Shown here piece by piece: positions 48,075 to 58,528 of a stretch of DNA of 64,000 nucleotides. The stretch is from Tenacibaculum maritimum NCIMB 2154 (GTDB lineage: Bacteria > Bacteroidota > Bacteroidia > Flavobacteriales > Flavobacteriaceae): positions 2,480,001 to 2,544,000 of the forward strand of contig NZ_LT634361.1 in the NCBI RefSeq assembly GCF_900119795.1, given 5' to 3'. Below the pieces are notes generated by a model. The model was not told the origin of the DNA. It saw only the letters and a list, made by a program, of their open reading frames with translations, and made no database searches. The position numbers were made by a program, and so were the translations under genes. Positions within the stretch are counted from its first letter, which is position 1. The number at the start of each line of letters is the position of its first letter.

Positions 48075-50192
48075 TTATCCTTTTGCAGCTGCAATTACTT
48101 CCTCAGAAATATTTGACGGTGTTTCTGCATAGTGAGAAAATTCCATAGTAGAAGTTGCTCTACCAGAAGACATCGTTCTTAAAGAAGTTACATATCCAAA
48201 CATTTCAGATAATGGAACTAATGCTTTTACTACTTTAGATCCTGCTCTATCTGACATATCAGAAACTTGCCCTCTTCTTCTATTCAAATCTCCTACAATA
48301 TCTCCCATGTTTTCTTCAGGAGTTAACACTTCTAACTTCATCAATGGTTCCATGATCTTAGCTTTTGCAGCTTTTGCAGCAGCTTTATACCCCATCTTAG
48401 CAGCTAATTCAAAAGACAATTGATCAGAATCCACTGGGTGGAAAGATCCATCTTTTAATGTTATCTTCATAGAATCCATTTCATATCCTGCTAAAGGACC
48501 ATTCTTCATTGCTTCTTTGAATCCTTTTTCTACAGAAGGTACAAATTCTTTAGGAACGTTCCCTCCTTTAATGGTTGATTCAAATTGTAAACCTTGAACT
48601 CCTTCATCAGCAGGTTCCATTGTAAATACAATATCAGCAAATTTACCACGTCCACCAGATTGTTTCTTATAAACTTCTCTGTGATCAGCTGTTGCCGTAA
48701 TGGCTTCTTTATATTCTACTTGCGGCTGTCCTTGACTTACGTCCACCTTAAACTCACGCTTTAAACGATCTACAATAATATCTAGGTGTAACTCACCCAT
48801 TCCTGATATAATTGTTTGACCTGAAGCCTCATCAGTTCTTACTGTAAATGTAGGATCTTCTTCTGCTAATTTAGCTAAAGCAATTCCTAACTTATCTACA
48901 TCTGCTTTTGTTTTAGGCTCAACAGCAATACCAATTACAGGATCTGGAAAATCCATAGACTCTAACACAATAGGGTGTTTTTCATCTGATAAAGTATCTC
49001 CTGTTTTTATACTCTTAAACCCTACTGCTGCACCAATATCTCCAGCTTCGATATAATCAATAGCATTTTGCTTATTTGCATGCATTTGATAAATACGAGA
49101 AATACGCTCTTTTTTACCCGAACGATTATTTAACACATAAGAACCTGCATCCAATCTTCCTGAATAAGATCTAAAGAACGCCAACCTTCCTACAAAAGGA
49201 TCTGTAGCAATCTTAAATGCTAATGCAGAGAAAGGTTCTTTTGCATCTGGTTTACGAGAAACTTCATCTCCTGTATTAGGATCAGTACCTATAATAGCAT
49301 CTTTATCGAGAGGAGATGGTAAATAACGACATACAGCATCTAATAAAAACTGTACTCCTTTATTTTTAAATGCAGAACCACAAATCATAGGAATGATAGC
49401 CATATCCATAACCGCAGCTCTTAAAGCAGCATGTACTTCTTCTTCTGTAATAGAATCTTCATCTTCCATGAATTTTTCTAACAAGTTTTCATCATAACTT
49501 GCTACTTCTTCAATCAATAAAGCTCTGTATTTTTTAGCCTCTTCTTTTAATTCTTCAGGAATTTCAATCACATCAAACGTAGCTCCTTGTGTTTTATCAT
49601 GCCACACAATAGCTCTGTTTTTCACTAAATCAACAATCCCTTTAAAATCAGCTTCTTCTCCGATAGGTAAAACGATAGGCACTGCATTAGACCCTAACAT
49701 CTCCTTAACCTGAGTATTTACATTCATAAAATCAGACCCTTGACGGTCCATTTTATTCACAAACCCAATTCTTGGAACCTTATAATTATCAGCTAATCTC
49801 CAGTTTGTTTCTGATTGAGGCTCAACACCATCAACTGCTGAAAATAAGAAAACTAATCCATCCAACACACGTAATGATCTATTTACCTCTACTGTAAAAT
49901 CAACGTGACCTGGAGTATCAATAATATTAAAATGGTATCCTTTAGCATCAGCTGTTGGAGCTCCATTTTCTGTTGGAAACTGCCATGTACAAGTAGTTGC
50001 AGCAGAAGTAATTGTAATACCTCTTTCCTGCTCCTGCTCCATCCAGTCCATCGTAGCGGCACCATCATGTACTTCTCCAATTTTATGAGAAACACCTGTA
50101 TAGTAAAGTACACGCTCTGTTGTTGTTGTCTTACCCGCATCAATATGCGCAGCAATACCTATATTTCTTGTAAATTTTAAATCTCTAGCCAT
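48075..50192 (-). CDS. fusA: Elongation factor G
   Basis: A 705-residue ribosomal translocase GTPase. The G1 motif is [12 protein letters not shown], the switch II region [12 protein letters not shown], and the G4 motif VNKMD. Domains II-V follow, with FEFxSxIxGGxVPKEF-type sequence ([20 protein letters not shown]). Located between rpsG and rpsJ as expected for a housekeeping EF-G. Confidence 0.98.
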   Translation of the reverse strand: MARDLKFTRNIGIAAHIDAGKTTTTERVLYYTGVSHKIGEVHDGAATMDWMEQEQERGITITSAATTCTWQFPTENGAPTADAKGYHFNIIDTPGHVDFTVEVNRSLRVLDGLVFLFSAVDGVEPQSETNWRLADNYKVPRIGFVNKMDRQGSDFMNVNTQVKEMLGSNAVPIVLPIGEEADFKGIVDLVKNRAIVWHDKTQGATFDVIEIPEELKEEAKKYRALLIEEVASYDENLLEKFMEDEDSITEEEVHAALRAAVMDMAIIPMICGSAFKNKGVQFLLDAVCRYLPSPLDKDAIIGTDPNTGDEVSRKPDAKEPFSALAFKIATDPFVGRLAFFRSYSGRLDAGSYVLNNRSGKKERISRIYQMHANKQNAIDYIEAGDIGAAVGFKSIKTGDTLSDEKHPIVLESMDFPDPVIGIAVEPKTKADVDKLGIALAKLAEEDPTFTVRTDEASGQTIISGMGELHLDIIVDRLKREFKVDVSQGQPQVEYKEAITATADHREVYKKQSGGRGKFADIVFTMEPADEGVQGLQFESTIKGGNVPKEFVPSVEKGFKEAMKNGPLAGYEMDSMKITLKDGSFHPVDSDQLSFELAAKMGYKAAAKAAKAKIMEPLMKLEVLTPEENMGDIVGDLNRRRGQVSDMSDRAGSKVVKALVPLSEMFGYVTSLRTMSSGRATSTMEFSHYAETPSNISEEVIAAAKG

Positions 50193-50199
50193 TTTGAGT

Positions 50200-50673
50200 C
50201 TATCTAAAGTGTGAGAATGCTTTATTTGCTTCAGCCATCTTATGAGTATCTATACGCTTCTTAACAGCAGCACCTTCCTCTTTTGCAGCGGCCAATACTT
50301 CAGCAGCTAAACGTTGTGCCATTGTTTTCTCGTTTCTTTTACGAGTGTATAATATCATCCATTTGATAGCCATAGATACTTTACGATCTGGTCTAATTTG
50401 CATTGGTATTTGGAATGTAGCTCCACCTACACGACGAGAACGAACCTCCACATGTGGCATTACATTTGACAAACCATCTTTCCAAATCTCTAAAGCTGAC
50501 TTTTCTTCATCAGTCTTTTTTTGCTCTACGATATCCATTGCATCGTAAAACACTTTAAAAGCTACAGACTTTTTACCATCCCACATTAAGTTATTCACAA
50601 AACGTGTAACTAATTGATCATTAAATTTTGGATCTGGTAAAAGGACTCTTTTTTTCGCCTTTCTTTTCCTCAT
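50200..50673 (-). CDS. rpsG: 30S ribosomal protein S7
   Basis: A 157-residue 16S rRNA-binding protein: [20 protein letters not shown], the conserved [20 protein letters not shown] and PMQIRPDRK. It follows rpsL after 29 nt. Confidence 0.98.
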   Translation of the reverse strand: MRKRKAKKRVLLPDPKFNDQLVTRFVNNLMWDGKKSVAFKVFYDAMDIVEQKKTDEEKSALEIWKDGLSNVMPHVEVRSRRVGGATFQIPMQIRPDRKVSMAIKWMILYTRKRNEKTMAQRLAAEVLAAAKEEGAAVKKRIDTHKMAEANKAFSHFR

Positions 50674-50702
50674 GTCTTTACATTAAAAAAGTTAATTAAT
50701 TT

Positions 50703-51077
50703 TTACTTCTTTGGGCGTTTTGCACCATACTTTGATCTGCGTTGAGTTCTTCCCTCAACTCCCGCTGTATCTAAAGCTCCACGTACTACGTGATACTTTA
50801 CACCTGGCAAATCTTTTACCCTTCCACCTCTAACTAATACTATCGAGTGCTCTTGTAGATTGTGTCCTTCTCCTGGGATGTACGCATTGATCTCGTTTCC
50901 GTTTGTCAACCTTACCCTTGCTACCTTTCTCATTGCTGAGTTTGGTTTCTTAGGTGTTGTTGTATAAACACGAGTACATACCCCTCTTCTTTGAGGACAT
51001 GAATCTAAAGCAGCCGATTTACTCTTCTTAGTTATTTTGGTTCTTCCTTTACGTACTAATTGTTGTATCGTTGGCAT
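50703..51077 (-). CDS. rpsL: 30S ribosomal protein S12
   Basis: A 124-residue decoding-centre protein: [20 protein letters not shown], the streptomycin-relevant [20 protein letters not shown] with the lysine of a sensitive type, and [20 protein letters not shown]. First gene of the whole minus-strand cluster, with a very good promoter upstream. Confidence 0.98.
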   Translation of the reverse strand: MPTIQQLVRKGRTKITKKSKSAALDSCPQRRGVCTRVYTTTPKKPNSAMRKVARVRLTNGNEINAYIPGEGHNLQEHSIVLVRGGRVKDLPGVKYHVVRGALDTAGVEGRTQRRSKYGAKRPKK

Positions 51078-51134
51078 ACTAATTTGTTAATAAATTACGT
51101 TTATTATAATTCTACTCTCTTTTTTAAGAGTTTG

Positions 51135-51164
51135 CAAATGTACAATTAAATTCTAATTATTCAA
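51135..51164 (-). promoter_or_regulatory. Main promoter of the ribosomal cluster (before rpsL)
   Basis: On the minus strand TTG (complement of 51162-51164), a 19-nt spacer and TACATTTG (complement of 51135-51142) match the Bacteroidota consensus with ideal spacing. The leader before the rpsL ATG is about 50 nt. Confidence 0.75.
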
Positions 51165-51253
51165 ATATCAGCTAGTTATTTTTAAATAATTACCTCTTAT
51201 TGTAATCTATTTTTCTTTTTAATTTATCTTAGCCTTTTAATCACCATATTATT

Positions 51254-52906
51254 TTGACGCTATCTCTTAAATACATACCCCCACTAATCCTACTATTAAC
51301 CTTAGCCAACCCCTCTTTTTCTCAAAAACTAAATCTGAAATTCTACACTAAAGACAGCACCGAAAACCTTTTTCTAAAAAAACTTAAACTCCCACAAAAA
51401 AAATACTCCTCTCAAAAAAGCATTCATAAAAACATCTACAAACACCTAGACAAACTAAAACATTTTGGCTTTTTTTCACCCAAAATAGATTCTATAAAAA
51501 AAACTGACAACACATACGTTGTCCACCTATCTCTCGGCAACAAAATAAACAATGCTATACTGTCATATTCAAACCATAACTCAAAAGAGCAAACTATAAA
51601 AATCCCTATTCAAAAATTAGACTCCTTACTTCAATCTATCTCTAGCAAAACAAGCTCAAAAGGCTTTCCTTTCTCCGAAATAAGCTTAAAAGACATCAGT
51701 ATAAAAGAAAAAACACTTTTTGCTACAATTAACACAAAATTATCTAAGCAAAGAAAAATTGACAAAACCATCATCAAAGGATATAAAAATTTTCCTAAAA
51801 CCTACCTTAAACACCTTTTAAAAATAAACCGAAACACTATTTTTAACAAAAAAAAGCTCCAAAAAATCTCTTCCCATATGAAATATATTGACTTTTCAAA
51901 GGAAGTAAAAAAACCAGAAGTTTTATTTAGTAACGATTCTACCATTTTATTCTTATACCTAAAAAGAAACAAACTAAGTAACTTTAATGGCATTATTAAT
52001 TTTTCCTCAAAAGAAAATAGCAATAAAATCGTTTTCAACGGACTCCTGAACCTAAATCTAAAAAACACCTTTAATATTGGAGAAGAATTATCTCTTTTAT
52101 GGAGGGCAAATGGAGAAGCACAACAAGATTTCAATATATCAACCAAATTCCCTTATATATTCAACACCCCTTTAAAACTGAATACAGATTTCAATATATA
52201 CAGGCAAGATTCAAGTTACATAAACACCAAATTCTCAACCAAACTAAACTACTCTTTAACCCCTAAGAACACCTTTTTTTTAACCTATCAATCAGAAAAT
52301 TCAAATAAAACTTCTCTTTTAACTACAACAGAACCAACAGCAACATTTAACAACACCTTTATAGGATTCGGATTTACACACAAATCTGGTCAAAAAAAAC
52401 CACTATCTCAACATACTTTTCACTTAGAAGGAAACTTCGCTTATGGCTTTAGAAAAAAAACGGTTGACAAAGAAAAGCAATTCAAAATACACTTAGAAAC
52501 CAGCTTATTCCTTCCTTTAAACCTGAAGAGCGGTATTTACATAAAAAACAACACTAGTTACTTGCATTCTAAAAATTACCTACAAAACGAAGTTTATAGA
52601 ATCGGAGGCTTAAATTCCATAAGAGGATTCAAAGAACAACATTTCTTTTCTCCAAAGTATAGCTACTTCAACCTTGAATACAGACATCTAACCTCTGCTT
52701 CTTCATTTTTATACTCTATCAGCGATATAGGATTTATACAAAACATAGATTTAAGCACTCAAAAAGCACTTACTCTAGGACTTGGCTACCTTTTCAAGAT
52801 AAACAGCTCTAACCTTAATATTGGCTACACCTTATCAAACGAATCTTTATCTGTATTTAAGTTAAAAAATTCAGCAATTTTCATCAATTTCTCTAATTTT
52901 TTCTAA
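51254..52906 (+). CDS. Compact Omp85-type outer-membrane barrel protein
   Basis: A 550-residue exported protein. A TTG (51254) is the best start because it gives a clean signal peptide (YIPPLILLLTLANPSFSQ) and no ATG lies nearby. The N-terminal part (about 25-220) looks like one or two POTRA-like domains. The rest is barrel-like and ends in aromatic Phe. The Omp85 loop-6 motif is visible as GGLNSIRGF at 451-459, resembling VRGF/IRGY of BamA and TamA. Shorter than BamA (about 800 aa). Substrate or partner unknown; it might insert or secrete proteins. A-rich codon use sets it slightly apart from its neighbours. Confidence 0.75.
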   Translation: MTLSLKYIPPLILLLTLANPSFSQKLNLKFYTKDSTENLFLKKLKLPQKKYSSQKSIHKNIYKHLDKLKHFGFFSPKIDSIKKTDNTYVVHLSLGNKINNAILSYSNHNSKEQTIKIPIQKLDSLLQSISSKTSSKGFPFSEISLKDISIKEKTLFATINTKLSKQRKIDKTIIKGYKNFPKTYLKHLLKINRNTIFNKKKLQKISSHMKYIDFSKEVKKPEVLFSNDSTILFLYLKRNKLSNFNGIINFSSKENSNKIVFNGLLNLNLKNTFNIGEELSLLWRANGEAQQDFNISTKFPYIFNTPLKLNTDFNIYRQDSSYINTKFSTKLNYSLTPKNTFFLTYQSENSNKTSLLTTTEPTATFNNTFIGFGFTHKSGQKKPLSQHTFHLEGNFAYGFRKKTVDKEKQFKIHLETSLFLPLNLKSGIYIKNNTSYLHSKNYLQNEVYRIGGLNSIRGFKEQHFFSPKYSYFNLEYRHLTSASSFLYSISDIGFIQNIDLSTQKALTLGLGYLFKINSSNLNIGYTLSNESLSVFKLKNSAIFINFSNFF

Positions 52907-52969
52907 CCACGTTACCTTTTTACAAAATACATTGATATTTCCTTAATTTTTTCACATTTTTTTATGTTA

Positions 52970-53032
52970 AAAAATTGGTATTTTAAGATTATTTTAAGAC
53001 TTTAGCGGCTAATTAATTCAAATAATTACATA
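52970..53032 (+). promoter_or_regulatory. Promoter and leader of the first right-hand SusC gene
   Basis: A TTG at about 52976, then 20 nt, then GACTTTAG (-7-like) and CGG. The stretch from ATTATTTTAAGACTTTAGCG to the ATG and into the signal peptide is almost identical to that before the second SusC gene (59672-59719), differing at few bases. Conservation of untranslated DNA supports a real regulatory element. Confidence 0.5.
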
Positions 53033-56000
53033 ATGAAGACAAAGTTTAATGGAATCTTAACGCTATTTCTAGCGTTGGTCGTGCAAATTTCCTTTGCACA
53101 AGAAAAGACTATTTCAGGTACTGTTTCTGACAATTCAGGTCCTTTACCAGGAGTAAACGTTCTTATTAAAGGTACCTCTAAGGGTACTGAAACAGATTTT
53201 GACGGAAAATATTCTATCAAAACTACATCTGGCGACGTTTTAATTTTCCGTTTTATTGGAATGAAAACTGTCAATAAAACTGTTGGAAACTCAAATACAA
53301 TCAATGTTACTTTAGAAGAAGATGCTAATGTACTAGAAGAAGTTGTTGTAAAAGGGGCTCTTGGTGTAGAAAGAGTAGAGAAATCTATAGGGTATGCTCA
53401 ACAAAACTTAGCTGGAGATGAACTATCTACTGCTGTTGAATCTAACCTAGCAAACTCTTTAGGTGGTAAAGTTTCTGGTATACAAATCACTAATAGTTCT
53501 GGTAGCGTAGGAGCATCTACTCGTGTTGTTTTAAGAGGACCTACTTCTATTACAGGTAACAACCAACCTCTTTACGTTATTGACGGAATTCCTGTAAATA
53601 ACCAAAATTTCGGTAATGCTGGTGGTAATGGAGGTGTTGATTTACCTAGTGGTATCTCAGATATCAATCCTGATGACATAGAATCAATTTCTGTATTAAA
53701 AGGTCCAAATGCCGCTGCACTTTACGGTATTAGAGCTGGAAATGGAGCTATTGTTATTACTACTAAAAAAGGTAAAAAAGGACACGGATTAGGGATCAAC
53801 TATACCTCTTCTGTAATGTTTCAAAACCCTTTAGTACTTCCTAATTATCAAAACTCTTATGGTCAAGGATCAAACCCTACTTATTTCCAATTCGTTGATG
53901 GTCAAAATGGTGTTGGAGATGGTGTTGATGAAAGCTGGGGAGCTCCTTTAGATGTTGGTTTGGAATTTGTTCAATTCACTTCTTTTATTGACGGAAGAAA
54001 TGGAGAACCAATGCCTTGGGTTTCTAGACCTGATAACGTGAAAGATTTCTTTAATACAGGTTCTGTAATAACTCATAACGTTTCTTTCGCAGGATCTCAA
54101 GAAGATGTTACTTATAGATTTTCTGCAGGTACGTTTGACCAAGAAGGAATTGTTCCTAATACTGATTTCTTTAAAAGAAATTTAGGAGGTAATGTTAACT
54201 GGACTGCTAATAATAAACTTACTATTGGATTCAATGCTAATTATACAAATTCATATAGTAACAACGTATCTTCAGGAGGTTATAGCGCAAACAACCAAGT
54301 ACAACAATTGGTATGGTCAGGTAGAAACGTTGATATCAATGCCTTAAGAAATTATCAAAACTTGCCTTTAGCAGGTGCAAATACAGGTGCTGCAGGAACT
54401 CCTTTAAACTGGAATACTCAATATCAAAACAATCCATTTTGGGCATTAGACAACAACACCAACACCTATAATAGAGATAGGTTAATAGGAGCAGCTAACT
54501 TGGCTTATAAAATAAGCGACGATTTTAGCATTAGCACTAAAGTTAGTATGGATCAATTTAGCCAAAGAGAAGAAAGAAGAAGAGCTAAAGGGACAAACGA
54601 GTCGCCAAATGGATCATATACAGAAATATTAAGAAATTATAGAGAACTTAATACAGAAATATTAGCTTCATATAACAAAGATTTAAGCGATGACTTTAAA
54701 ATAAGTTTAAACGCTGGAGGGAATAGAATGTATAGGAAATCTAATCTATTTAAAGGTGTAGCTCCTGCTTTACAAGTAGATAAATTATGGTCTTTAGACA
54801 ACTTAGCTGGGGGTAGTACCTTAGAGACCGATGATGATATTAATGCTCAAAAAATTAACAGTATTTACGGTTTTGCTAACTTTAATTATAAAGACTATTT
54901 ATTCTTAGAAGTTACTGGAAGAAATGACTGGTCAAGTGTTTTACCTACCGCTAATAACTCTTTCTTTTATCCTTCTTTCAACCTAAGTGGTGTTATTTCT
55001 GATATGGCTGACTTAGGACAAACAATAAACTACCTAAAAGTTAGAGGTGGTTGGGCGAAAGTTGGTAGTACAGGTGCTTTAACTCCTTATAACCTTAGAC
55101 CTGTATATGAAATAACTACTTTAGGTTCTATCACTGTTGCAGACATTAATACTCAACTGTGGAACTCTAATTTGAACCCAGAATCAACTACAAGTTTGGA
55201 ATTAGGTTTTGAAACAAGGTTATTCAATAATCGAGTATCTTTAGATGTAACTTATTACGCTACAAAAAGTGAAGATTTATTACTTCCTGGATCTATTTCT
55301 AGAGGTTCCGGTTTTAATAGTGCTTGGAATAACTTAGCTACTATGACTAATAAAGGGATCGAACTTCAATTAGGTACTACTGCTATCAAAACAGAGGATT
55401 TTAAATTAGGAGTAGATATTAACTTTGCTAAAAATGAAAATTTAGTAACAGATATAAAAGGAGATCTTGAAGCGCATCAACTTAACAGATATTGGGGATC
55501 TTACCTTAGAGCTAGAGAAGGGCAACCATACGGTACCATAGAGGGTAGAAAATTCAAGAGAAATGCAAAAGGGCAAATAGAGATTAATCCAGCCACAGGA
55601 CTTCCTTTAATCAGCAAAAAAAATGAAATTTTAGGAGATGTACAGCCTGATTGGACTGGTGGTGTGAGATTATCTGCTGACTACAAAGGCATTAAATTAT
55701 CTGCTTTATTTGACGCCAAAATAGGTGGAGAAGTATATACTATGACTCATGCTTGGGGTAGATACTCTGGTATATTAGAAGAAACTATTAATGGTAGAGA
55801 AACTGGATTGGTTGTTCCTGGTGTCTTAGAAGGAACAAATACGCCTAATAATTTAGTTGTTACAGCGAAAGCGTTTAATCATGGAGCTTTTGGTAATAAT
55901 GTGGAGGAATCATCTGTATTCGATGCTTCTTATGTAAAGCTAAGAGAAGTAGTTTTATCATATAGCATCCCTAAAGATTGGATTGAAAATACTGGAATAA

Positions 56001-56170
56001 ACGATTTAAAGTTTTCTTTAGTAGGAAGAAATTTAGCTATCCTCCATAAAAATGCTCCTCATATTGATCCTGAAACAGGGTTTAGTGCAAACAATCGTGA
56101 CCAAGGTTTAGAATTTGGTCAAATCCCTTCGGTTAGCTCTTACGGATTCAACATGAGTCTTAAATTTTAA
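53033..56170 (+). CDS. SusC/RagA family TonB-linked outer-membrane transporter (first of tandem pair)
   Basis: A 1045-residue outer-membrane channel. In order: a signal peptide ending near SFAQ (residue 23), a carboxypeptidase-D-like domain (about 26-100, ISGTVSDNSGPLPGVNVLIK), a plug domain (about 115-240, ANSLGGKVSGIQIT, LYVIDGIPVNN, GPNAAALYG) and a beta-barrel ending in GFNMSLKF. It is followed 15 nt later by a SusD gene and two lipoprotein genes, forming one operon. No degradative enzyme is in that operon, so the substrate cannot be predicted. Confidence 0.95.
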   Translation: MKTKFNGILTLFLALVVQISFAQEKTISGTVSDNSGPLPGVNVLIKGTSKGTETDFDGKYSIKTTSGDVLIFRFIGMKTVNKTVGNSNTINVTLEEDANVLEEVVVKGALGVERVEKSIGYAQQNLAGDELSTAVESNLANSLGGKVSGIQITNSSGSVGASTRVVLRGPTSITGNNQPLYVIDGIPVNNQNFGNAGGNGGVDLPSGISDINPDDIESISVLKGPNAAALYGIRAGNGAIVITTKKGKKGHGLGINYTSSVMFQNPLVLPNYQNSYGQGSNPTYFQFVDGQNGVGDGVDESWGAPLDVGLEFVQFTSFIDGRNGEPMPWVSRPDNVKDFFNTGSVITHNVSFAGSQEDVTYRFSAGTFDQEGIVPNTDFFKRNLGGNVNWTANNKLTIGFNANYTNSYSNNVSSGGYSANNQVQQLVWSGRNVDINALRNYQNLPLAGANTGAAGTPLNWNTQYQNNPFWALDNNTNTYNRDRLIGAANLAYKISDDFSISTKVSMDQFSQREERRRAKGTNESPNGSYTEILRNYRELNTEILASYNKDLSDDFKISLNAGGNRMYRKSNLFKGVAPALQVDKLWSLDNLAGGSTLETDDDINAQKINSIYGFANFNYKDYLFLEVTGRNDWSSVLPTANNSFFYPSFNLSGVISDMADLGQTINYLKVRGGWAKVGSTGALTPYNLRPVYEITTLGSITVADINTQLWNSNLNPESTTSLELGFETRLFNNRVSLDVTYYATKSEDLLLPGSISRGSGFNSAWNNLATMTNKGIELQLGTTAIKTEDFKLGVDINFAKNENLVTDIKGDLEAHQLNRYWGSYLRAREGQPYGTIEGRKFKRNAKGQIEINPATGLPLISKKNEILGDVQPDWTGGVRLSADYKGIKLSALFDAKIGGEVYTMTHAWGRYSGILEETINGRETGLVVPGVLEGTNTPNNLVVTAKAFNHGAFGNNVEESSVFDASYVKLREVVLSYSIPKDWIENTGINDLKFSLVGRNLAILHKNAPHIDPETGFSANNRDQGLEFGQIPSVSSYGFNMSLKF

Positions 56171-56185
56171 TAAAAAATACAAAAC

Positions 56186-57616
56186 ATGAAAAAAATATTT
56201 TTATTGTTCATATCTTCCTTACTAGTCTTCACTTCATGTGATAAAGGCTTCGAAGATTTAAATACAGATCCAAATAATGCCAGTATAGTTGACCCTAATT
56301 TACTTTTAGGTAATGCTTTCTTTGGAACAGCCAATATAACCTATAGTACAGGTGTCGCAGGAGACCAAGGCTCATGCTGGGCTGAACAATGGTCAAAAGT
56401 ACAGTATAATGACGAAGCAAGGTACTCACCTAGATCAGGAACTTCAAATGATATTTGGTCTTTATATGATCGCATACAGGAGTTTAAAGACGCTGAAAAA
56501 TTAGCTTTAGCAAAAGGAGATGACCTAGTAGCTGGAGTAGCTATTACCATGCAAGCGATGGTTTACCAAGTATTAACTGATTTATTTGGAGATGTTCCTT
56601 TTAGCGAAGCTAACTTGGGAGCTACAGGAAACTTTACACCAAAATATGATCGCCAAGAAGATATCTATGCAGGTTTAATTGCCTTATATGATGATGCTAT
56701 CTCAAAATTAAGCTCTGGTGATGGTTCTATTACACCTAGTACAGATAGAATCTTTTCAGGAGATGCTACTAAATGGTTAAAATTTGCAGCTTCTCTTAAA
56801 TTTAGAGCTTTGATGCGTATTTCAAATGCAACAAATGTTACAAATTCTGCTTTACAAAATATCGATGCTCAATTGACTGCATTGCTTCCTAATTTAATGA
56901 CTTCAAATGAAGATTCTGCTTATATGCATTATTTTGAAGCAAGCCCTAGTGCTAATCCTTTCTTTGAAACCATAAAAGAAGGAAATCGTATTGAGTACAG
57001 AATCGCTACAACTTTAGTTGATCTAATGAGTAACTCTAATGATCCTAGGTTAGCTAAGTACGCACAACCTACTCCAGATGGTAATGGAATTGTTGGAGCA
57101 GGTATCGGAGTTTCAGACCTTCCTAATTCTCAATACAACTATAACAATACTTCTCAAATAGGTACTGATTTTCTAAAACCAGAAACTCCTGCGTATTTCT
57201 TACGTTATGCTGAAGTTGAGTTCTTAAAGGCTGAAGCTGCTCAAAGAGGCTTAATTTCTGGATCAGCAGCTGAGTTTTATGCAAACGGTATTACTGCTTC
57301 TTTCAACGAAGTAGGCGCTTTAGGAGCTACTGCATTTATAGCAGCAAACTCACTAAATGCTAATACTGCTTTAAAACAAATTGGAGAGCAAAAATGGGTA
57401 GCCTTGTTTGGCCAAGGTTTCGAATCGTGGATTGAATGGAGAAGAACAGGTTTCCCTGTTTTAAGCGGAGCTGTTAACCCAATAGAAATTACCTCTATAC
57501 CTGTAAGATACACATACCCAGGAGAAGAGCAATCTCGTAATGCTGCTAATTATAACGATGCTGTAGCTAGCCAAGGTGCTGATTTATTAACTACCAAAGT
57601 TTGGTGGAATAAATAA
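56186..57616 (+). CDS. SusD/RagB-like lipoprotein (SusD-like group 2)
   Basis: A 476-residue surface lipoprotein with Cys18 in VFTSCDKGFEDLNTDPNN. The start and the motifs VLTDLFGDVPFSEA and YFLRYAEVEFLKAEAA match the second SusD-like family rather than the classical one. The acidic residues after Cys fit the Bacteroidota surface-export signal. Works with the SusC just upstream. Confidence 0.92.
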   Translation: MKKIFLLFISSLLVFTSCDKGFEDLNTDPNNASIVDPNLLLGNAFFGTANITYSTGVAGDQGSCWAEQWSKVQYNDEARYSPRSGTSNDIWSLYDRIQEFKDAEKLALAKGDDLVAGVAITMQAMVYQVLTDLFGDVPFSEANLGATGNFTPKYDRQEDIYAGLIALYDDAISKLSSGDGSITPSTDRIFSGDATKWLKFAASLKFRALMRISNATNVTNSALQNIDAQLTALLPNLMTSNEDSAYMHYFEASPSANPFFETIKEGNRIEYRIATTLVDLMSNSNDPRLAKYAQPTPDGNGIVGAGIGVSDLPNSQYNYNNTSQIGTDFLKPETPAYFLRYAEVEFLKAEAAQRGLISGSAAEFYANGITASFNEVGALGATAFIAANSLNANTALKQIGEQKWVALFGQGFESWIEWRRTGFPVLSGAVNPIEITSIPVRYTYPGEEQSRNAANYNDAVASQGADLLTTKVWWNK

Positions 57617-57640
57617 TAATTTAACTAAAATATTATTACA

Positions 57641-58504
57641 ATGAAAAATATAAATTTTATACTCACCCTTTTTGCTTCATTAAGCTTGATTTTTACTTCA
57701 TGTGACGATACGGGTGAAACTACAATAGCTGATCAAGGAATTAAAAGCGGAGGAGTTGTTACAACTTTGTCTGGTTCTAGCGCCAAATTATTAGGTATCG
57801 CTTTAAACCCTAATGATTTAGCTAATTCGGAAGTTACTTTAACGGATGAAAATGCTGAGCTACTTTTAAAAGTAACTGCTGAACCTGGTCATATACCATC
57901 AGGTGTTACCAAATATGAGTTAGTAAAGTCATTCAAAGATGGAGCTGAAGTTTCTGTCAAAGAATCTACTTCTTTACCTTTCTCTTTGGAATACAATACT
58001 GTAGATGAATTCTTAAGTGGTCTAGACATTGATAAGAAAAAACTACGTATCGGAGATAAAATAGACTTTAAAGTAAAAGTACATCTAAGTAATGGAGATA
58101 TCTTTTATCAAACTACTAGTAAAAATAACATTAGTGCAACTATCAATTGTTTTGCTGATTTATCAGGAACTTATTTAGTAACTAATGATGCTTGTATGCC
58201 TTCTTTTACTACTACCATCTCAAATAATGGAGATGGTACATGGCGTATTGAAAGTGGAGATGGTGGCTTTTTACACTTATGTACTACTAATGCTACTCTA
58301 GTAAACTGGGCTAATATTACTGTTGTTTGTGGAAAAATACAACCTACTAGCGACCTTAGATTCGGCTCTAGTGCAGGGACTTATGACATCGGAGATATTA
58401 AAGGTGGTAATTGGGATGAAACCAATGGAGTTCTTACAATGGAACATTCTCAATCATTCTTTGGATCTAATCCGACTTGGACATCAACATACACTAGACA
58501 ATAA
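57641..58504 (+). CDS. Lipoprotein of unknown function in SusCD locus
   Basis: A 287-residue lipoprotein, Cys21 in FTSCDDTGE, with acidic residues directly after the Cys that favour surface display. The N-terminal half resembles a beta-sandwich (SGSSAKLLGIALNPNDLANS), and the C-terminal half (about 180-287) contains several Cys, Trp and Gly residues. No family recognised. It lies 24 nt after the SusD gene and 24 nt before the next lipoprotein gene, so it is cotranscribed. Confidence 0.8.
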   Translation: MKNINFILTLFASLSLIFTSCDDTGETTIADQGIKSGGVVTTLSGSSAKLLGIALNPNDLANSEVTLTDENAELLLKVTAEPGHIPSGVTKYELVKSFKDGAEVSVKESTSLPFSLEYNTVDEFLSGLDIDKKKLRIGDKIDFKVKVHLSNGDIFYQTTSKNNISATINCFADLSGTYLVTNDACMPSFTTTISNNGDGTWRIESGDGGFLHLCTTNATLVNWANITVVCGKIQPTSDLRFGSSAGTYDIGDIKGGNWDETNGVLTMEHSQSFFGSNPTWTSTYTRQ

Positions 58505-58528
58505 GACTAAAATAATATTCTTTTTATT

